Of a DNA stretch of 64,000 nt, positions 48,076 through 62,804 are shown piece after piece. Positions within the stretch are counted from its first letter, which is position 1. Every line of letters starts with the position of its first letter. This DNA comes from Ischnura elegans (lineage: Eukaryota > Arthropoda > Insecta > Odonata > Coenagrionidae): contig NC_060250.1 in assembly GCF_921293095.1 (NCBI RefSeq), forward strand, positions 113,284,629 to 113,348,628, written 5' to 3'. The translations under genes were made by a program, and so were the position numbers. The notes below the pieces were generated by a model, which was not told where the DNA came from, made no database searches, and was given only the letters and a program-made list of their open reading frames with translations.

Positions 48076-48260
48076 GGCCTCGATGGCGGCGGAGTAAGTT
48101 CTCGCCTAAGAAAACGAATTTAGGGGGTTCGACTCCCAGCTGGGTAGGTTTGCCCCTCTCCAAGGCATGTGAGTTCGTGGTCGTTCTACGTAGTTGTCCG
48201 TTAAAAAGGCCTAAAAGCGCAGTTTATGTGGCGTTGAAGATATAAATAAAAATAAAGGGT
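48076..48260 (+). repeat. tRNA-derived SINE (family 2)
   Basis: The head has GGCCTCGATGGCGGCGGAGT, TTCTCGCCT and the B box GGTTCGACTCC, followed by AGCTGGGTAGGTTTGCC. The body ends in TATAAATAAAAATAAA. The head resembles 42185-42262, including the CTGGGTAGG junction. Confidence 0.75.
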
Positions 48261-49727
48261 TAAATTTTATAATAAGTTCGTGTGCACTACTGCGAAATGT
48301 AAGTAACTAATGCGTTATGTTAATAAATTGTGAGAAGTATGTATCTTTTACCACGCAAGCGGGAGGAGAAGGCCTCTCATTGCAGAAAAAATTCACTCGA
48401 ATCATTAATATTGACCTGAAGGGCCTTGTTGACGTCCTTAAGTAGAGACCTTCAAGGCCGCCCTTAGACAAGGCACATAGCTAGTGGCCTTCATCCCCCG
48501 CGAAATTTTTTCGCGCTCCGCAACTGTCTTTGATTCATTCACTTATAAAACTGATTTGCACAGGATATAATTGAAGTGATTGCTAGTTGGTATCCCCAAG
48601 TCATGATATGACGAACGAGAAGTGTCCCTATGCATTATCGTTCTCCCCAAGAATGCATGGAGAGGTGAAGCAGCTCATGTTTTGTGAAGTGGACATGACC
48701 GCAGAGGAATCCGGCGCGTCGACCTCTCTGCGTGGTAAGCGCCTGGGAATAACGCTATCGCATAACACAAAGGATGTTGCTACCAGGAGAAGAGAGAAGC
48801 AGAAGCTGACTCAACGGCAAGAGGCGAGCCTGCAAAGATTTGAAGTGGGCGATAGGAGCTGCGAGGCTCGACAGGGAAAGTGAGGAGTACAGCACGAGTA
48901 GGCATCGGATGGTGACGTCAAATACCTAGGAAATTATCCCATTCCTTAGATGATCAATCGGAATATTGACTGGCAGTAGGTTGGTTGGTAGTGACTATCT
49001 GTTCTTCATGTTCCTCGGGTATTTACAATAGCGTGTTAGTGACAAATCATAAATACCCGGTTACCAATGACTTTTGCGACAATCGTTATGGACGAATTGG
49101 AAATGTATGTACCCATAGACTTTTGCAGCAAGAGACAAAGTGAAGCGGAAGGAGGTGGAAACTTTCAGTGGGTTGTGAATATATTTCAAGAATCACATTT
49201 TGTGCCTCAAAAATAGGAAAAAAGAGCTTTCAGAAAATAATATAACATCATTTAAAATTTTTACGACCAATGTATAACGTAAACCTTGAAAAATGTTTCC
49301 TGGGGTTACTCTCAGTATATCAACCTTTTGATAGATGAACATACAGCTTTGAATAGATGAATATATAGGTTTGGATAGACGAAGTTAGAGCTCATCTCGA
49401 ATTAAGCCAGAGGCGTTTGATTTTCACACATTCAGGGTAGGGGCCAATTCCTTTGCCCAGGCCACTTCGCGGAATTCGTTTGGGGTTGTCCAAGGGCTTT
49501 ACCCTGGCCTAAGGGTTAAAACTCATACAATATAGCCTAATAAATAATACTGGTAAAAAATCATTGTAAATACCAAACAAACTCGGCAACAACCAAGCTC
49601 ACATAGCTGGTCGCGGAGGAAAACTTTGCCAAGTAAAGCGGATTTTTACACTGTTGAAAACATTGAAAACCATTACGCGGACCGTATAATCAACAAGCAT
49701 GCATTTGCAACATGACACTTGGGTACT
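48261..49727. other. Intergenic, nothing recognised
   Basis: An open frame of 98 codons (48587-48883, + strand), rich in charged residues, lies in a GC-richer patch; no known domain. Nothing else. Confidence 0.35.
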
Positions 49728-49870
49728 CAGTCGGAGGATTTGTCCTCAAGACGATTCCTGTCTCCGGATTCTGGTTCGCATCCAGGTCAAGGGAAATTAT
49801 GTTTCTCCAATGAAATTATCGCACTTCGAGTGCATTTGCGGTTGAATTTCCAAGGTTCGCTGTTAACACG
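49728..49870 (+). repeat. tRNA-derived SINE-like sequence
   Basis: GGTACTCAGTCGG (A-box-like), then GGTTCGCATCC (B-box-like) and CAGGTCAAGGG. The following body has GTGCATTTGCGGTTGAATTT, close to the family 1 body GTGCATTGCGGTTGACTC. Diverged copy. Confidence 0.6.
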
Positions 49871-50689
49871 TCCACGGTTATTTCACTAAGCTCTTAGCAC
49901 TTCTTGAACTTAAAATAAAATTAATATTAATTTTTAAAAATTCCAAGTCGTTTTCCATCATATATAAATGGTAAATAAAACTTTTAGCTTGCCGTGAGAA
50001 AAAAATCACCAATATCAAGAGCTGAAATGTGAACTTTAAGCTACCAGGGCCAAAGCAATCAGTAATATTAATAAAGGCTGATTTTTTTGACTCGACAAAC
50101 CTTAGTAGAGCAGTATTCACTGTATTAGCCGCCAAACTCAAAGTGCCCAGGCTCAATCTACTGTGTCTACATCGGAATTTCTATCGTGCAACAAGTCGTG
50201 TACAATTTAATCTTGGGAATACGTCAGAGTTGGGAAATTCGCGATAATTACTGATTTATTCTTATAATATTACTATCCATTAATGCAAAGAATATGTATT
50301 TCTCCCCGAATATTTAAATACATTGAGTTACAAGCAAAATTGAACATACAGTTACCAAAAATGGTCGACAATATGCTAAGATCGCTGCCAGACAGAATCC
50401 CTTCCACTGTACCTGATCAGTCTTCTTTGGCGACGTACCACTCCTTAAAAACTTAAGTCATATTTAAACGTTCAGGGTGAAAAAAGTAGACTCTCGCCAA
50501 CAATTCCTTGTTCCTCAAATTAGGAAATTTGACCTCCAGATTTTCTCAAAATGCTAAAATTTCATACTTGAAGTAGGCACGGCCAACTGCATATTTAGGG
50601 TATACCCTCAAATGTTCGCGAGATGATGATTTTAGTTTATAAATGAGTAATACGACACCAAAAAGACAAAATGCGACCAGTCGCAAGGG
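49871..50689. other. Intergenic, nothing recognised
   Basis: AT-rich, no supported feature. Confidence 0.5.
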
Positions 50690-51005
50690 TAGGAGTGCGT
50701 CATCTTAAATCTTGTTTCGACGTGGGCGTATACAATTTGCTCCAAAGCAGACGAGCAGGCTCGTGCGATGGTTTATCTGTGCCGAAGGGGCGACTCATGG
50801 ATGAAAGCGCGAAGGGAGCAGAGTAAGCACGTTCCCGAGATGAGCAATGCAACGCTGGGAAGCGCGACGAATCGCAGGTCTCTCAGTTCTCGCACGGAGG
50901 CATGTTATTTTCAGGGGTTGGATAAGCGCTCGGACTAAATATTCCTGCAAAGGAGTTCGGAATAAACTGGAGTCGTTTTCAATGGGGCCCTTCGCGGCTA
51001 ACAAT
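50690..51005. other. GC-richer island, unassigned
   Basis: CpG-containing, repeat-free, with short overlapping frames on both strands. Possible regulatory element. Confidence 0.3.
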
Positions 51006-53995
51006 CAAACTTTGATATACCTAGGTCTATGACTAAAATTTATCGACAGTCATGCCAATACTTGGGGAAAAATTATATGTAGTATGTATAATTATATGTA
51101 TTTAGTATGTTGCCAATCACTGTGGCAAATGAGGAGAAATGATGGGGATTTACATCCGCTGTTAAAAAATGGCTTATGCGCTATGAGGAAGAAGACGTTT
51201 TGCTAAGAAAGGTAGCATAAAATGTTCTCATTACAAGGTACGTATGTATGTAATTGTTATAGGTTTCTAAAAACAGGTTAGTTACCTATGTGTATCAGTA
51301 TTTTGTCATGTATTGATAGCACCAGTCCTGTATAAACAGTGTATGATGGTAGCCCCAAAACGATTTCACAAGGTTTACCTATATATTCCACCATTCTTTA
51401 AGGGTTTTCTGTTGTTCTGTAATTGCATATTAGTGGAATAAAGTTATATTATTATCATTTTATTTATTTTTTTTAAATATAGTGTTTTTCACTTTATTTC
51501 CCAATTGATTATCTTTCAAGTAAAACTCTAGTTGGCCGAAAAAGATAGCCGTGAAGGATTACCGTAACAGATGGAAATCATTTCAACGGCATTTAAAGTA
51601 CACATACGCACAAATTCTATGTAGATTTTTTATCAATCAGAAAATTAATCACCATATCGTTCTCAGAGATGGAACAGTGGCAATAATTGCCATCAGCATA
51701 GCGAATACGAATTTAAAGCAAGGGAAGAAAATTTTATGTAAGGATACATGTTATTTTGTTTAAAGATGAGTTTTAAGTCTCCATTGACTACATCCGATTA
51801 TAAGCTTTATCCATGTGGAGGTCAGAGATAGACGATATACATAGCGCCAGATACAATGGGCGCGATCAGAATATTGCTACGCAACATATTCCACGTAGAC
51901 GTGAGTTAATTCATTATGGCCTGGAAAAGAAGGAAAGAGATGTCTGCTTACCCTGATAAGAAGACCTAATCATTCAGATGATGACAAACTTTGCGTCAGT
52001 TTAAGTTGCGTCAAACCTCTCCTAGTATTCCCGACCAATGACGAAAATGATAAGACCAAGGCACGTCGAGAATGTTTTGAGCTTTAATTTACCTTTTTTA
52101 CGTGAAAATGTAAAGGAATTCTATGTTTATTTTTAATTACCAATCACTCTTATATATATAAAAAATAATCACAGAATAAAAAAATCAACATTTTATTAAG
52201 ATGTCTAGCGAAAATCTAGGAAAATTTCCCTTCCCTATTTCCAAGAATGTCTTCATCGCATAAAAAATGGCTCACTTTCGAAATTAGGAAATCGACTGTC
52301 CTTAGTGCAATGCTTTCAAAACAATGCGTTGTGTTTCGTACGCCGACCTAATTGGTGTTTCGATCCCTGCAGGAGGGAAGTAATTGCAAGAATAAAGACG
52401 AAGCGGTTGTTTTCCGGCTCTGGCAGTTCGGACACCGAAAACAGAACAATCACATCAGCCGGACAACCAATTGACCTCCGCAAATCTTTATTAGTCTCTC
52501 CGTCAGCCGCGGCCGAATCTACTTAAGCCACATAAGCTAGGTTGACAATCTCATTCAGCTTCCTTGCAACACAAACTGAACCAGATGAACACACGATCTG
52601 CCATTTATAAACATGAAAAAACTTTCTCATTTCAAATGGAAGTAACCGCATACATTTAATTTCTCTCTCCAAAGCCAACAGCGACTCTCGCTCCACAGCT
52701 AAAATTACAACGAATCTGATATGACGAGGGAAATGTAATTTCAAGTTACCTGTTATGATTACGTTTTTTGCTTAAATTTGAACTTAGAATCGACCTATTT
52801 CTCAAAAAGTCATTCAAACAGTCAACTTCAAAGTACGCTTAAGTAATCGGTAAATTCATGTAATCACTACAGTAATGAATTAAACCGATTCAGGTGTGAC
52901 ATATTGTGGAAAATTGTAATTATATTTTATTTTAATACCACAGTTATACTCGCGCCAGTGAATGTTTCATGCCTCATACATTGGACGTATAAAAACATGT
53001 TGGCTCACCAGTAAATATTGTTAATAGCACAATAAAGGTTCCATAGACAATAATTTATACTACCGGCTGATTCAGTGAGGAATCTTAAGTACCTAGCTTC
53101 AGAATTCAGTGCAACATACTTAGACCCTAGGTCGATAAACTTTACACCAGCAAGTCAGTGAAGTTCGGTGAATCTCGAGGAAAATTTCGAGTGATAAGCA
53201 AGGTATGATTTTTTTCTTGGGAACATTATGAATTTGACCATAAAGAGTCCATTTTTAACCCTCTCGTTACTAAAAAAGAAAAAAATCAAAACAAAACTGC
53301 GATAAACACCGAAGATGTCCTTCTTCACAGGTGAAAAATAATGCATGAGGAACTGTAATTTTACAGCTTCTGGTTCATGAGTAATTTGTAATTTAAGTAA
53401 GATGAAAAATTCCAAGTGAAATCGTTAATGATCGTGATTTAAGTTATTCGACCATTTTTCCGATAAATGCTTGCTGAGTATAAGAACACCAGACAGGTGC
53501 CTAGGTGAGATAAATTTAATATATAAAATATTTATCAGATTTACAATTAGATATAATTATTGTTTTCAAAAATATGCTACGATTTGTGCCTGCCAAAGTT
53601 ACAAACAACCACTTCTCAAATGGGTGATAGGTGAGAAGAGCGGGTTAGGCAGCGATTCCTACCGGCCACGGCGGCTTCTGGACGCACAACGCGAAAAATG
53701 AGTGCGAGGTGATGGTGCAAGATGTATCCGAGGTGTGAGATAACTAACAGTAACCAGCTGCATACGCGAATCGTAAAATTTGCGGATGAATTAATTTAAA
53801 TACATATTGCTACATCAGCCACATTTTAAAATTTATTTGTTCTTTAAATAAGCAAGATATATAATAAATACCTTATCCTAATATAATTACAGCTATTATC
53901 AAGCATAGCATAACAAATGAAACTAAATAAGATACGAGTCATGAAAAGATTCTCCATTCATTTCACTCCTCCATTTTTTCCATGATCTGGAAAGA
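51006..53995. other. Intergenic, nothing recognised
   Basis: Mostly AT-rich. TTAACCCTCTCGTTAC at 53255-53270 looks like a left piggyBac tip, but I find no matching right end. Confidence 0.4.
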
Positions 53996-54269
53996 ATGAA
54001 GGTGAAGTGGGCGGAGAGGAGGAGACACGACGAAGTGCTGGACATGGTGGGTGAGGAGAGGCAGCTTCCAGACGTGACACTTAGGAGACAGAAGGTATGG
54101 ATGGAGGGAGTACTTAGCGGGGAGGAGAAGTTAAAAAACTGTCTTAGAGGGTAGAATATTAGGTAAACGAGGGAGAGGTAGGAAAAGAATAGGATTTTAT
54201 GATAGAAAGAAAGGGAGTAGGTCTTATTGTGAATTGAGGAGGGAAGTACTTGAAGGAAGGGAAGGCTGA
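53996..54269 (+). pseudogene. LINE 3' coding tail A
   Basis: The frame from 53996 reads WAERRRHDEVLDMVGEERQL and later LRRQKVWMEGVL. After a one-base shift near 54150 it continues as GKRGRGRKRIGFYDRKKGS and ELRREVLEGREG before a stop at 54267. This basic pattern is typical of the extreme C-terminus of arthropod LINE polyproteins. It differs from tail B just downstream, so two LINE families are present. Confidence 0.75.
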
Positions 54270-54660
54270 TAGAATGCTTATTAAATACTCCAAGAAAACT
54301 TACTTTAATCGGTAAAATACTTAATAATAACCGTAAAAAGATCAGATGCCGACAACTGAATACTTGAGTATAATAAAAAAGCAAGATATTTATAATCTAT
54401 GATTTGTTTCGGAGCTTGTTAATAGCGATGGGAATGAGAGGAGGAGGAGAAAGGAAAAAATGAAAATTAGGAAATAAAAGGTTATTACGTGTTAGGAACA
54501 CAATCAGCCTACGAAATTTATTTAAAAAATCCCACAAAATAGAGACATCTGCCATCGATTTAAATGTGTAAGAACTTTGTCACTAAATTAGAGGGATGAA
54601 ATTTTTTCATGAAATGTGTAGCACACATAGATTTATTATCACAATCGCAAAATGCAAGAT

Positions 54661-54950
54661 TTACGAGAGTAAGTAATGAAAAAGTCCTTAGAAGAGCGGC
54701 AGAAAAGAGAACTATTCTAAAAACGGGATAACTTAGTTGGCCACATTTTGAGGCATGATGAATACAATCGTTGAAGGACAAGTGGAAGGGAAGAAGGGCA
54801 AGGGCGGCCCCGAATGAGTTACATAGCACAGGTTGTAAAGGATGTGAAAGAGAAGAAATATATCGCTATGAAAAGACCAGCGGATAGGTGAGAGGAATGG
54901 AGAGCTGCGTCAAACCAATCGATTATTGACTAATGATGATGATGATGAAG
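54661..54950 (+). pseudogene. LINE 3' coding tail B with ATG/GAT-repeat end
   Basis: Across shifted frames it reads RVSNEKVLRRAAEKRTILKTG, GHILRHDEY-like remnants, then GRPRMSYIAQVVKDVKEKKY and AMKRPADR, a stop and EEWRAASNQS. It ends in a short GAT repeat (54933-54948), a usual LINE 3' end. The same blocks occur in the - strand copy at 32620-33262. Confidence 0.85.
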
Positions 54951-56508
54951 ACTTAAGATGCTTTTAATTTACCTCTCAAGGAATAATTTATTTACTTAGC
55001 TCCCGATAATTATAAATACATAAAAAATCTCTTATAACGCGCCCCAATAAACCGCGGTTTCAGATACACCGCTGGTTTCACCTTGCCACCTAAGTCACAA
55101 CATTACGATTTTGGTGGTTCATGATGATTAACTTTTTTTTTTAATTTATCCTAACTTACCAGGCGATGCGTATCGATAGTACAACTTCAAGCGATGAACG
55201 CGGTCGATAACGTAATCTTATGTCATTATGTTCCTGAAAATTACTTCATCCTCTATTTTCATTGTTAAGGTAAAGGTCACTTTTGAGAAAATTGAATCCC
55301 CAAGCGTCACAACGTGTCTGCTTCCGTCAGGCACAATTCTATGTAAGCTATCATAAAATAAATTAGAGATAAAATAAAGTTATGTCTTTGTTTCCAAAGA
55401 AGTTTCCCGTAATAACGCTGAGTATACGCTCTGACCCCTTGATCCGCTTTAAAAACGAATTAACCGTTTTCAGGAGGAACCAATGTAACAACAGTTTCCT
55501 GAAAAAACAGTTGAACATAACCTTTTCAATTAAGTTGAAAGCAAGCATGCCGTCAATTGTTTAAGTATCCAAACCCCTAAAAGGATCAATTTTAAAGTTT
55601 ACATCATTGGAAAAACTGTCAATGGTCCAACCTCGAGGTGTTCAAGCCACAAAAATATTTTAAATACGGAGGAATAATAAGGACAAAGCTAAGGATGTCA
55701 CAGTAACATAATACAAAATCATTTACAAAACACTTATTGGTATCTACTGGTGCTAAAGGTGACAGATGAACTACGGGTACTGACAATGAGCCAGCTATTA
55801 TCAATTGTCACTCAAATAAATATAATTGGAAAGATAAACCGCGTTGCATCGATGAAAAATAAATTCACATCAAATTTAAAAAAAAACTTAGAAATAAAAT
55901 TCGACTAATTTAGTGTTAAAATGCCTATTAAAAGAGCGCCAAATAAGACACGCGGCTGTATTTTACGGCCGAAAGCGAAATTTCGCGATGCTTAAAACTG
56001 TTTAAAAGATCGCAAAATTACGCTTTAACCTAAATTTCATGGAGTTCATAGCGAAATGAGATATTATATTTTTAAGAAAGTTAGTATTAGATTACCGAAG
56101 AAGATACGATACATTCTTACAGAAACTGACCGATAGTAAAACGAGAAAAAATGCCTGAACCTTCCAACTACTCGATGCTGTAAAAGAAAGCTTGTCTTCA
56201 AAACGGTAAAAAAATAAAAACGTTTTCGCCTGGAATGATAAAAACTAATTTTACAGAAGGAAAAAATACAAACCGTTGTGTACAAGTATAAAAATTAAAC
56301 CCCCACAGCAAAATTAAAAAAAGTTTCATGGCAGGAAAAGTTACAGATATAATAATTGAAAAAAAATGAATAAATGGAAAAGGCGCTTCCTCGATTAAGC
56401 AAACGACAGTGTAGAAAAAAATTCAATGACTATATAAGTTTGACGATTCCGGTTTTCCTAGCATAGGTATTTTTCATGGGATGGAATAGAAAATTTACAT
56501 TTAAAAAA
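54951..56508. other. Intergenic or intronic, nothing recognised
   Basis: AT-rich. It may include introns of the - strand gene that begins at 56676, but I see no exon I can support. Confidence 0.4.
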
Positions 56509-56520
56509 TTAAACCCTAAC

Positions 56521-56676
56521 CTTCTCATGGGAATCCTCGAGCTCATATGGCTCTAATCCTTTATGACCGTGCCGGACATCGCCACCTTTCGCTCCTCCCC
56601 TTCTTGCCGCGGACGAAGTCACGGCAACCACCAGCAACAAAATCCACGGAGAGACCCACAGTCGCCACTTAGTCAT
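56521..56676 (-). CDS. Probable first coding exon of a secreted or membrane protein (partial gene)
   Basis: The - strand frame starting at 56676 (a longer form could start at 56745) opens with MTKWRLWVSPWILLLVVAVT and then SSAARRG. This is a classic signal peptide: basic start, hydrophobic core of about 12 residues, small residues before a likely cleavage after SSA or SAA. The rest of the exon (about residues 25-52) is hydrophilic, with GLEPYELEDSHEK. A donor-like AAG|GTTAGG follows at 56520, and the frame would stop three codons later if unspliced. Downstream exons would lie below 56500, but I could not find them. It is GC-richer than its surroundings. I do not recognise the family. It lies head to head with RWDD4, 331 bp from ATG to ATG. 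Confidence 0.5.
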
Positions 56677-57007
56677 GATCCTGGAGCAACTGGTGGACGG
56701 CGGGAAGATACGTTTTTTAGCAGGCATCTTACTCCGTGACGTCAAGCAACCCGTCGGGCGTCATGAGTTGAGACCACCAGAGACATCTAGCGGCAAGAGC
56801 GAACAACTGATAGAAAACAAAGCAACATCTCTGTGTGCAATTTTAGGTAACGGGGCGGATTGTGCGTGCATAATATGCCTTTTCAACGGACGTGAGACGT
56901 TGCAGCTCCGAAATTTTCGCTTAATTTCGGCATTGTTAGTTTGGAAAATTAATTTTTTAGGTATGGCGTGGTCGTAATTTAACAACTGAATTCTAAAATA
57001 GGCCAAA
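56677..57007. promoter_or_regulatory. Shared upstream region between divergent genes (candidate bidirectional promoter)
   Basis: 331 bp separates the ATG of the signal-peptide exon (- strand) from the RWDD4 ATG (+ strand). The left part is GC-richer with CpGs (for example GTGACGTCAAG near 56737, which contains a CRE-like TGACGTCA), while the right part is AT-rich leader. No TATA box is obvious. Shared promoter function is inferred from layout. Confidence 0.4.
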
Positions 57008-59638
<2,631 letters not shown>

Positions 59639-60469
59639 GGTGGCTTGCCAAAGTTGCGGCGGAGTTTTCTGTCAACTGGAAAGTGGGGCCACCATCCAGT
59701 CACTGTGAGAAGGATCATGTCCTTTGACGTTACACAATGGATGGTTTCTTTATGTGATCAAGTTGTAAACTTTTGTGCTCAACTTGTTGATGTGGTTAAT
59801 GTGTGTTCATCATATCAATGTGTACTTACCCTAACCCACACAGGTATGGATTCCCAGATACTTGTTAGTGAAAATTTCATATAATGTGTACCTCGGGGGC
59901 ACATAATCTTGCTGTTCATTACATTGTCTCAGAGAATTGGGCGCCATATGGGGAAGTTCTTGGTTAAGGAAGGGAAAAATTTGCATTTGAATGGAAATGG
60001 AATAGATCAAAATTAAATGTACGTTATGTAATCAGAAAATGGTCATTGTTCAATAATCAATGTTGTGGAATGCATGAAAGTTCCTCAATGAAGCTTCCAT
60101 GATGGCAAAACAAACCATCACAAGACGTGCCTTTCCTATTTGTGGCTGGAGTAGCAACTATTTATAACTCTGAATTATTGTACAGTATGGATGTTGGAAG
60201 ATTATATCATATTGTTTATAAAATGAGTGCTTTATTTAAAAAAAAGAGTATAAAACAGTGAGATGAATGGAATGACATTAGTTTGACAAAGTCAGTACAT
60301 TCCCGAACTTACCATGAATCAAGATTGACTTTTTGAGGCATGGAACTACCATAAACCCCTCCATTCATCAACGATGAGTTGATGATTTGCAGTAACCCAC
60401 CCTGTAAAAATTTAGTTAAATGGACAGTTGGAACAGACATTCACACAATTGGTACTTGACAAACACATT
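59639..60469 (+). other. RWDD4 3' untranslated region and downstream sequence
   Basis: No coding signal. ATTAAA at about 60012 could serve for polyadenylation; no AATAAA is seen in the first 600 bp after the stop. Confidence 0.4.
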
Positions 60470-60477
60470 TTACTTGC

Positions 60478-60682
60478 CTCTGGATTCGATCCCTCCCATG
60501 AAATGATCAAGGTCTGCATCAACCAGCTCATCGACCGAGAGCATTGCTTCTACTGGAAGGCTGTGGCACTTACCCAAAGGAGGAAGTGATGTATTTGTTG
60601 ATGACATTCCTTGCATATATATGTTCATTGATTCTTTTAATCGTGCCAGAGGAGAATTAATGCTCTTGATTTTTAAAATTTC
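60478..60682 (-). CDS. Likely coding exon of an unidentified gene
   Basis: A - strand frame follows a good acceptor (CTTCCCTGGTTTGCAG) and runs EILKIKSINSPLARLKESM to VEAMLSVDELVDADLDHF. It reads like a hydrophilic, non-repetitive protein with mixed codon use. It either ends at TAA 60470-60472 or is spliced at AG|GCAAGT, a consensus-like GC donor, at 60477. It does not join in frame directly to the exon at 62805-63018, so another exon would be needed between them. The segment LSVDELVDADL faintly recalls the LSVEEVEAGL piece of the eIF4E transporter 4E-T, but this is too weak to name the gene. RWDD4 converges on it from the left. Confidence 0.45.
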
Positions 60683-60848
60683 CTGCAAACCAGGGAAGAA
60701 TGGTAGTGATTACCATGGGTGTAACACAAAGAAAAGAGGAGAAAAGGTCTGAGAAAGATTATACAATATCATGAATCCTTTTATTATAATTAAAGGTAAT
60801 CCACCATTTAAGTTTACATATAACTCAACATAGCACTTAAACAAATAT

Positions 60849-61618
60849 ACAGAGAAACCTGAATTAGCGGAAACCTGTCTTATCCAGAAAATATTGCTGG
60901 TCCTGTCAGTCGCAATAGCACATGTATCTGGGTTAAGCAGACTTGCATAAACAATTCCCATGGACAATTTTTACCGTAAGGAAATAAAATCCTAAAATGT
61001 TTCGTAAAGCCCTCTCCTTGGAAAATAATCCTTACCCTTAGACTGCGGGAACGTTTTTATACCTTTTGTACACCAACTGTGGAAAACTGTTTATTTCTAC
61101 CTGGATGAAGCACAAGTGCACTTTTCCACACAGTAGTGATCGCTATTGCAGCTTAACTCTCCCTGACCATTCCAAAAATACCAAATTAAAAATGTTCCCG
61201 TGGCCTAAGGATTAAAATGGAACCAGCCAAAGGTTTGTTCACTATGGTCTACATCATTATTGACTGACATCACATCACAGGAGGGACTCAGGACATTATG
61301 GCATCAATCTTGACCAAAACACTTCCTTGTCTTCCTAAACCTAGCATTAACCTTCCTCCAGTGCCTATTGTCCCTTGTCCCTAATGTAAAATGCAGTGAG
61401 TTTCGTTTCACGTACATATGTAGTATCAAATGCTCAACAAAACTACCTCCTCTTCCCTCCCGTCACCTTTCTCTTTCTTGATCACTGTGCCAACCCATGC
61501 TTGCACACTTCAACCAAGTAAGAAGGACGTGCTTCAAACACACTGAAATTGTGAAGCTACCGGTCAAATGGAGACATAATAAAGAAAAGCATGGAACACT
61601 GCTTCGATAAAGGTAGAG
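60849..61618. other. Possible pogo/Tigger left end and unassigned sequence
   Basis: CAGAGAAACCTGAATTAGCGG (about 60860) followed by AACCTGTCTTATCC resembles the terminal repeat style of Tigger elements. The region to 61618 would then be the decayed 5' part of the transposase remnant. No clear coding is seen. Confidence 0.3.
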
Positions 61619-61922
61619 TGGCATAAAAGTTTCAATGCCAAAGTGAAGAGGATAGATGGGAAAGTCATACTTTTCCTTGATAATGCAACCCTAAAATCGC
61701 CTCACAAATGTGGAGCTAGTTTCCAGCAAACACAACCAGCATCACTCAGCTAATGTGGTAATTATATTGCTGAAGGCACAATTTAAGAAGTACATGATGC
61801 GATCATTATTAGCTGCTGCAGATACTGCGAATGCAGTGTTGGAGGTGATCAAAAAACTATCAGTGTTGGATGCCATTAATTGGATTAATTTGGCAGTGAT
61901 TAAAACATCTACTGCTACTTAA
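61619..61922 (+). pseudogene. pogo/Tigger-like transposase fragment (DDE_1), broken
   Basis: The first part (frame from 61619) reads WHKSFNAKVKRIDGKVILFL then DNAT, carrying the DN motif of a catalytic Asp. After a frame change near 61710-61730 (ANTTSITQLM in one frame), the frame to 61922 reads LLKAQFKKYMMRSLLAAAD and LSVLDAINWINLAV, typical of the segment after the PMDQGVI block of Tigger transposases. The third acidic residue's QPMDQG block is degraded, and the N-terminal HTH part is absent. The C-terminus stops at TAA 61920. These transposases cut and paste at TA sites; this copy is dead. Confidence 0.85.
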
Positions 61923-62134
61923 TAGTTTATTAAACAAACAAATTTTTGTTCTTCTTGTGATTAATCCTCCCCCTAATTTCCTTGCATGGTTTGTCTAACA
62001 CAGGTGAGTGAGAGTGCCACAGTCAGAAAAAAATGTATGCATGCCACTTAAACGTTTCTAGCAGACTGAAATATATAAAAAGGGGATAAAATGTGCAATT
62101 GTGTCAGGCTCAACTATGTGGAAATTAATACTCT
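61923..62134. other. Intergenic or intronic, nothing recognised
   Basis: No supported feature. Confidence 0.4.
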
Positions 62135-62242
62135 AAAATGAAAAGGAGACTTCGTTGATTTCCACTGATTTATTTTGTCCGTATGACATGTCGTATGGAC
62201 GAAATAAATCAGTGGAAATCAACAAAGTCTCCTTTTCATTTT
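62135..62242. repeat. 108-bp near-perfect palindrome
   Basis: Two 54-bp arms meet at GACATGTC (centre 62188/62189) with no spacer. The arms differ at only four positions; three of these would be G-U wobble pairs in a + strand RNA and one a C-A mismatch. The arms begin AAAATGAAAAGGAGACTTYG. There is no coding capacity and no obvious target duplication. It could be a foldback MITE or encode a hairpin RNA. Confidence 0.9.
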
Positions 62243-62384
62243 TGAGGGGATAAAATGTTATTTATAGACTGAATATAGGATTATTATGTAAATAGCACAT
62301 TTTTTTCATATAAGTCTGAGTAGTAGAGATATAAAAAATAGGTAGCGTAATAAAAAATAAGTTCAAACTTACGCTTTATTATGA

Positions 62385-62637
62385 ACTACAATGAAACCTC
62401 TCATTTACTGATACAAATGCTCCTAGTCAGAGGTGACCTAAGTCTTAATATTGCACTGCAAGTAGTATAGTGTAGGAATTTAAGCCAGCTGTATGAAATA
62501 CTTTTATTAAAAAACACCATTTTTTGACAGATCAATCAGAAAACTCATGGCGATGGTGTCTGTAAAAGAGTAAAAGTGTGTCAAAAAAGTGTCCATGTCA
62601 ATGAGAGGGAGAATATGTATATTAGAGGTTCTATCCT
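62385..62637. mobile_element. Possible small TIR element
   Basis: AATGAAACCTCTCATTTAC (62389) and, inverted from the right, GATAGAACCTCTAATATAC (62636) are imperfect 19-bp inverted repeats. The style resembles Tigger MITEs. No target duplication is proven. Confidence 0.35.
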
Positions 62638-62804
62638 TATTCAAATGCATATTCTTCTGCCAGGGAAATGAATACTATTCGTAAGTCAGAGGTGTCCGTG
62701 AACAGTGGTTTCACTGAAGGTACATTTTTTTTCAAATTGAGGCAGTTCAGTGTGGCATTTTTTAGTATATTCCCTCCCTACCCCAAAAATTTCATTTCTG
62801 GTAC

